From assembly GCA_964428795.1 (NCBI GenBank), contig CAYRZL010000065.1, forward strand, positions 1 to 15,392: DNA of 15,392 nt, written 5' to 3'. The notes beneath the pieces were generated by a model. It saw only the letters and a list, made by a program, of their open reading frames with translations. It had not been told where the DNA came from and searched no databases. Origin of the DNA: CAYRZL01 sp964428795. GTDB lineage: Bacteria; Bacillota; Clostridia; Lachnospirales; Lachnospiraceae. Shown piece after piece: positions 13,401-15,392 of the stretch; the stretch's first letter is position 1; every line of letters starts with the position of its first letter. Both the position numbers and the translations under genes were made by a program.

Positions 13401-13447
13401 AATGCCCATCCTTTCTCTGTCATAAAAATTCTACTACTATTATTATT

Positions 13448-13855
13448 TTAACAAGATTTATACATTGTATCAACTGGTTTCTGTGCCCGGTGGCAGGCGG
13501 TGGCACCGCCAAGATGACGCAGATATCCGACCTTTACAAACCCGCATTTCTGCAGCAGTTTTACAAGTTCTTTTTTTGTGAGAAATTTACTTTCCACCTT
13601 CGCCAGACGTTTATATTCCGCACCTTTCCCGGCTAACACGGCACCCACCGTCGGAACCACAATTTTTCGATAAGTTTCACAAATCGACCGGACTGTCTCC
13701 TCTTCCGGCTGATAAGAATCCAGGCAGTAAATATATCCTCCCGGTCTCACAAGGCGGCACATCTCCTGCAGGACTTTTTCACAATCGGCAACGTTACTGA
13801 GGCCATAAGCGATGACCACACAGTCAAAATGTCCGTCGGCAAAGGGGCTGTCGCA
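13448..13855 (-). pseudogene. MenG/UbiE-like methyltransferase, N-terminus lost
   Basis: The frame opens only at a TAG (13856-13858) and begins CDSPFADGHFDCVVIAYGLSNVADCEKVLQEM, followed by LVRPGGYIYCLDSYQP. This is the middle of a class I methyltransferase of the UbiE/MenG group (demethylmenaquinone-type C-methylation). About 100 N-terminal residues are absent, including the VLDxGxGTG SAM-binding loop, so it cannot work. The rest runs cleanly to a normal stop at 13448. The loss coincides with the loss of the N-terminus of the divergent histidine kinase, which points to one deletion or rearrangement at 13856-13904. A GTG at 13819 could start an even shorter peptide. Confidence 0.8.
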
Positions 13856-13903
13856 CTAGCTAAAAATATTTAGCTGGGCGATGGTCCCTTTTTCCACTCC
13901 AAA

Positions 13904-14649
13904 ATGAGGTCATTTATCCTTCTGGCTGTATACACTGCTCTCTCTGCGAAACAAACATTGTCGATGGAAAAAATGCAGTGGGAATACATCGATAATATCA
14001 CCCACAAGCTGAAATCTCCCATCGCCTCCGTGCGGGCATTAACGGAAACCATGTATGACGGACTGGTACAGGATCCGGATAAACAGCAAAAATACTGCGG
14101 TATCATCTTAAATGAGTTAAATGGACTGGAACACACTGTCTCCGGCATGCTGGAACTGTCCCGTATCCAAAACCACCAGATCGACTGCAGCAAATCCGAT
14201 CACACTGCCGAAGAGATATTTAAAAGTGTGATCGATAAACATACGACACTGTGTGATGATATATGGGACTGACCTTCACCATTGAACCGAAACTGAAAAA
14301 ATGCCCCATGCTCTTTACCAATCCGGCACTGATGGCGCGTCTGCTTGATATTCTGCTTGATAATGCTGTGAAATTTACTGGTGTGGAAGGGCATGTAGGT
14401 ATCCGGTGGCCCGACGGTCTGCAATACACCACATTTTTTGTGACAGATACCGGAAATGGTATCTCGCCGCATGACCAGAAACATATCTTTTCCCGCTTTT
14501 ATAAAGGAGATAAAGCACACAATGAAAAAGGCAGCGGACTTGGACTTTCTATCGCCCATGAAATATCCATCTGCCTTGGTGAAAAACTCTGGCTTCGCAA
14601 AACCTCGGATAAAGGTACTGAATTTGCCTTTACGATTTGCAAAGCATAA
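13904..14649 (+). pseudogene. Sensor histidine kinase remnant, truncated and frameshifted
   Basis: The fragment has the two kinase modules in order. First comes a HisKA dimerisation/phosphoacceptor helix with DNITHKLKSPIAS, the His being the phosphorylation site. Then comes a HATPase domain with LLDNAVKFTG (N box), DTGNGIS (G1), FSRFYKGDKA (F box) and GSGLGLSI (G2). The membrane sensor part that should come first is missing: similarity begins just before ALSAKQTLSMEKMQWEY. Between the modules an ATATAT run (14259-14264) shifts the frame by two bases and ends it at CDDIWD; removing one AT restores CDD-MGLTFTIEP. No response regulator is present. It converges with glyS, leaving 11 bases between stops. 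Confidence 0.85.
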
Positions 14650-14660
14650 ATCACATTTTT

Positions 14661-15392
14661 TTAAAAACGGAATTTATCTGCAAAATAGCTCTCCAGTTCA
14701 TCGATTGGGATACGAACCTGCTCCATCGTATCACGCTCACGGATGGTCACTGCATGATCTTCCTCGGAATCGAAATCATAAGTAACACAGAATGGAGTAC
14801 CGATCTCATCCTGTCTGCGGTAACGTTTTCCGATATTTCCGCGGTCATCATACTCACAGTTGTACAACTTGGATAATTTTGCAAATACTTTTTCCGCGCC
14901 CTCATTCAGCTTCTTTGACAAGGGCAGTACACCGATCTTAACCGGAGCCAGTGCCGGGTGGAAATGAAGTACCGTTCTCATATCCGGCTTCTCCTCGGTT
15001 CCGATGTTCTCCTCATCATATGCGCCGCACAGGAAAGCCAGTACCACACGGTCCGCACCAAGAGAAGGCTCAATCACATAAGGTACATACTTCCAATTTT
15101 TCTGATCATCAAAGTATGTAAGATCCTCACCGGATGTATTCTGATGCTGTGTCAGGTCATAGTCGGTACGGTCTGCAATACCCCACAACTCGCCCCAGCC
15201 AAAGGGGAATAGAAATTCAATATCTGTAGTAGCTTTGCTGTAGAAGGAAAGCTCCTCCGCATCATGATCGCGTACACGCATCTCCTCCTCTTTCATGCCA
15301 AGAGACTTCAGCCAGTTGATGCAGAACTCTTTCCAGTATGCGAACCACTCCAGATCTGTATCCGGCTCGCAGAAGAATTCAAGCTCCATCTG
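14661..15392 (-). CDS. glyS: Glycyl-tRNA synthetase, C-terminal part (runs off window)
   Basis: The C-terminal 243 residues of a single-chain (alpha2 type) glycyl-tRNA synthetase, which charges tRNA-Gly. The frame is open to the right edge at QMELEFFCEP, the end of the REFEQMELEFF region near motif 2. It continues through the ATTDIEFLFPFGWGELWGIADRTDYDL segment with its insertion. It then holds motif 3 (YVIEPSLGADRVVLAFL) and the anticodon-binding domain (PVKIGVLPLSKKL...YRRQDEIGTPFCVTYDFDSEED...IPIDELESYF). Full-length enzymes have about 460 residues, so roughly half is outside the window. It is a housekeeping gene and marks the conserved chromosomal side of the region. Confidence 0.97.
   Translation of the reverse strand, partial: QMELEFFCEPDTDLEWFAYWKEFCINWLKSLGMKEEEMRVRDHDAEELSFYSKATTDIEFLFPFGWGELWGIADRTDYDLTQHQNTSGEDLTYFDDQKNWKYVPYVIEPSLGADRVVLAFLCGAYDEENIGTEEKPDMRTVLHFHPALAPVKIGVLPLSKKLNEGAEKVFAKLSKLYNCEYDDRGNIGKRYRRQDEIGTPFCVTYDFDSEEDHAVTIRERDTMEQVRIPIDELESYFADKFRF

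Noticed and set aside
14255..14272. Programmed frameshift in the histidine kinase
   Set aside because: The site lacks a slippery heptamer and downstream structure, and the gene already lacks its sensor half, so simple decay is the better reading.
1..15392. CRISPR array, tRNA or rRNA genes
   Set aside because: No regularly spaced repeats or tRNA/rRNA-like segments were seen on either strand.

Overview
The window looks like chromosomal DNA of an anaerobic Clostridia member, most likely a gut Lachnospiraceae-type organism. This is inferred from moderate GC, strong GGAGG ribosome binding sites, AT-rich terminators and the single-chain type glycyl-tRNA synthetase. It combines an accessory catabolic locus, which fills most of the left two thirds, with a decayed stretch that leads back to a housekeeping gene at the right edge.

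Region A (1-10760) is a minus-strand catabolic locus. Read in the direction of transcription it holds: a promoter with an operator-like box (10670-10706); a hairpin leader (10595-10645); an inserted IS element (8788-10589); a long cyclase-family metal hydrolase; a 45-residue DUF362-like fragment; a two-module flavoprotein (flavodoxin-like fold plus Cys4 zinc ribbon); a uroporphyrinogen-decarboxylase/methyltransferase-family protein with its own copy of the hairpin leader; a tandem dimeric alpha/beta-barrel protein; an MFS transporter; a strong terminator; a LysR regulator with a terminator; a second copy of the promoter/box; and a small DAPG-hydrolase (PhlG/phloretin hydrolase) family protein with a terminator. 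Further on lie a DUF445 start fused to the tail of another URO-D paralog, a PPC-domain protein and an open frame leaving the left edge.

The genes together suggest uptake of an aromatic, polyphenolic or beta-diketone-like compound, hydrolytic C-C or ring cleavage, and flavin- and URO-D-type chemistry, under one LysR regulator. The substrate cannot be read from the sequence.

The most instructive point is architectural. The promoter plus terminator segment upstream of the PhlG-like gene (about 1776-1860) recurs at 10670-10757 as a direct repeat, with 48 of 53 core positions identical. It lies just beyond an IS that has 16-bp perfect terminal inverted repeats and an ATGA target duplication. Removing the IS in silico joins that promoter and its hairpin leader to the cyclase gene 24 bases before its start codon, and the restored leader matches the one in front of the URO-D gene. 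The IS therefore appears to have separated the operon from its own regulated promoter. Its transposase carries an in-frame TAG.

Region B (10821-14649) holds a radical SAM protein, a 256-bp fold-back (MITE-like) element, a UbiA/MenA-type prenyltransferase and a small membrane-anchored acidic protein. These are followed by a MenG/UbiE-like methyltransferase and a histidine kinase, both missing their N-termini and facing away from a common breakpoint near 13856-13904. The kinase also has an AT-repeat frameshift. Region C (14661-15392) is the C-terminal part of glyS, running off the window.
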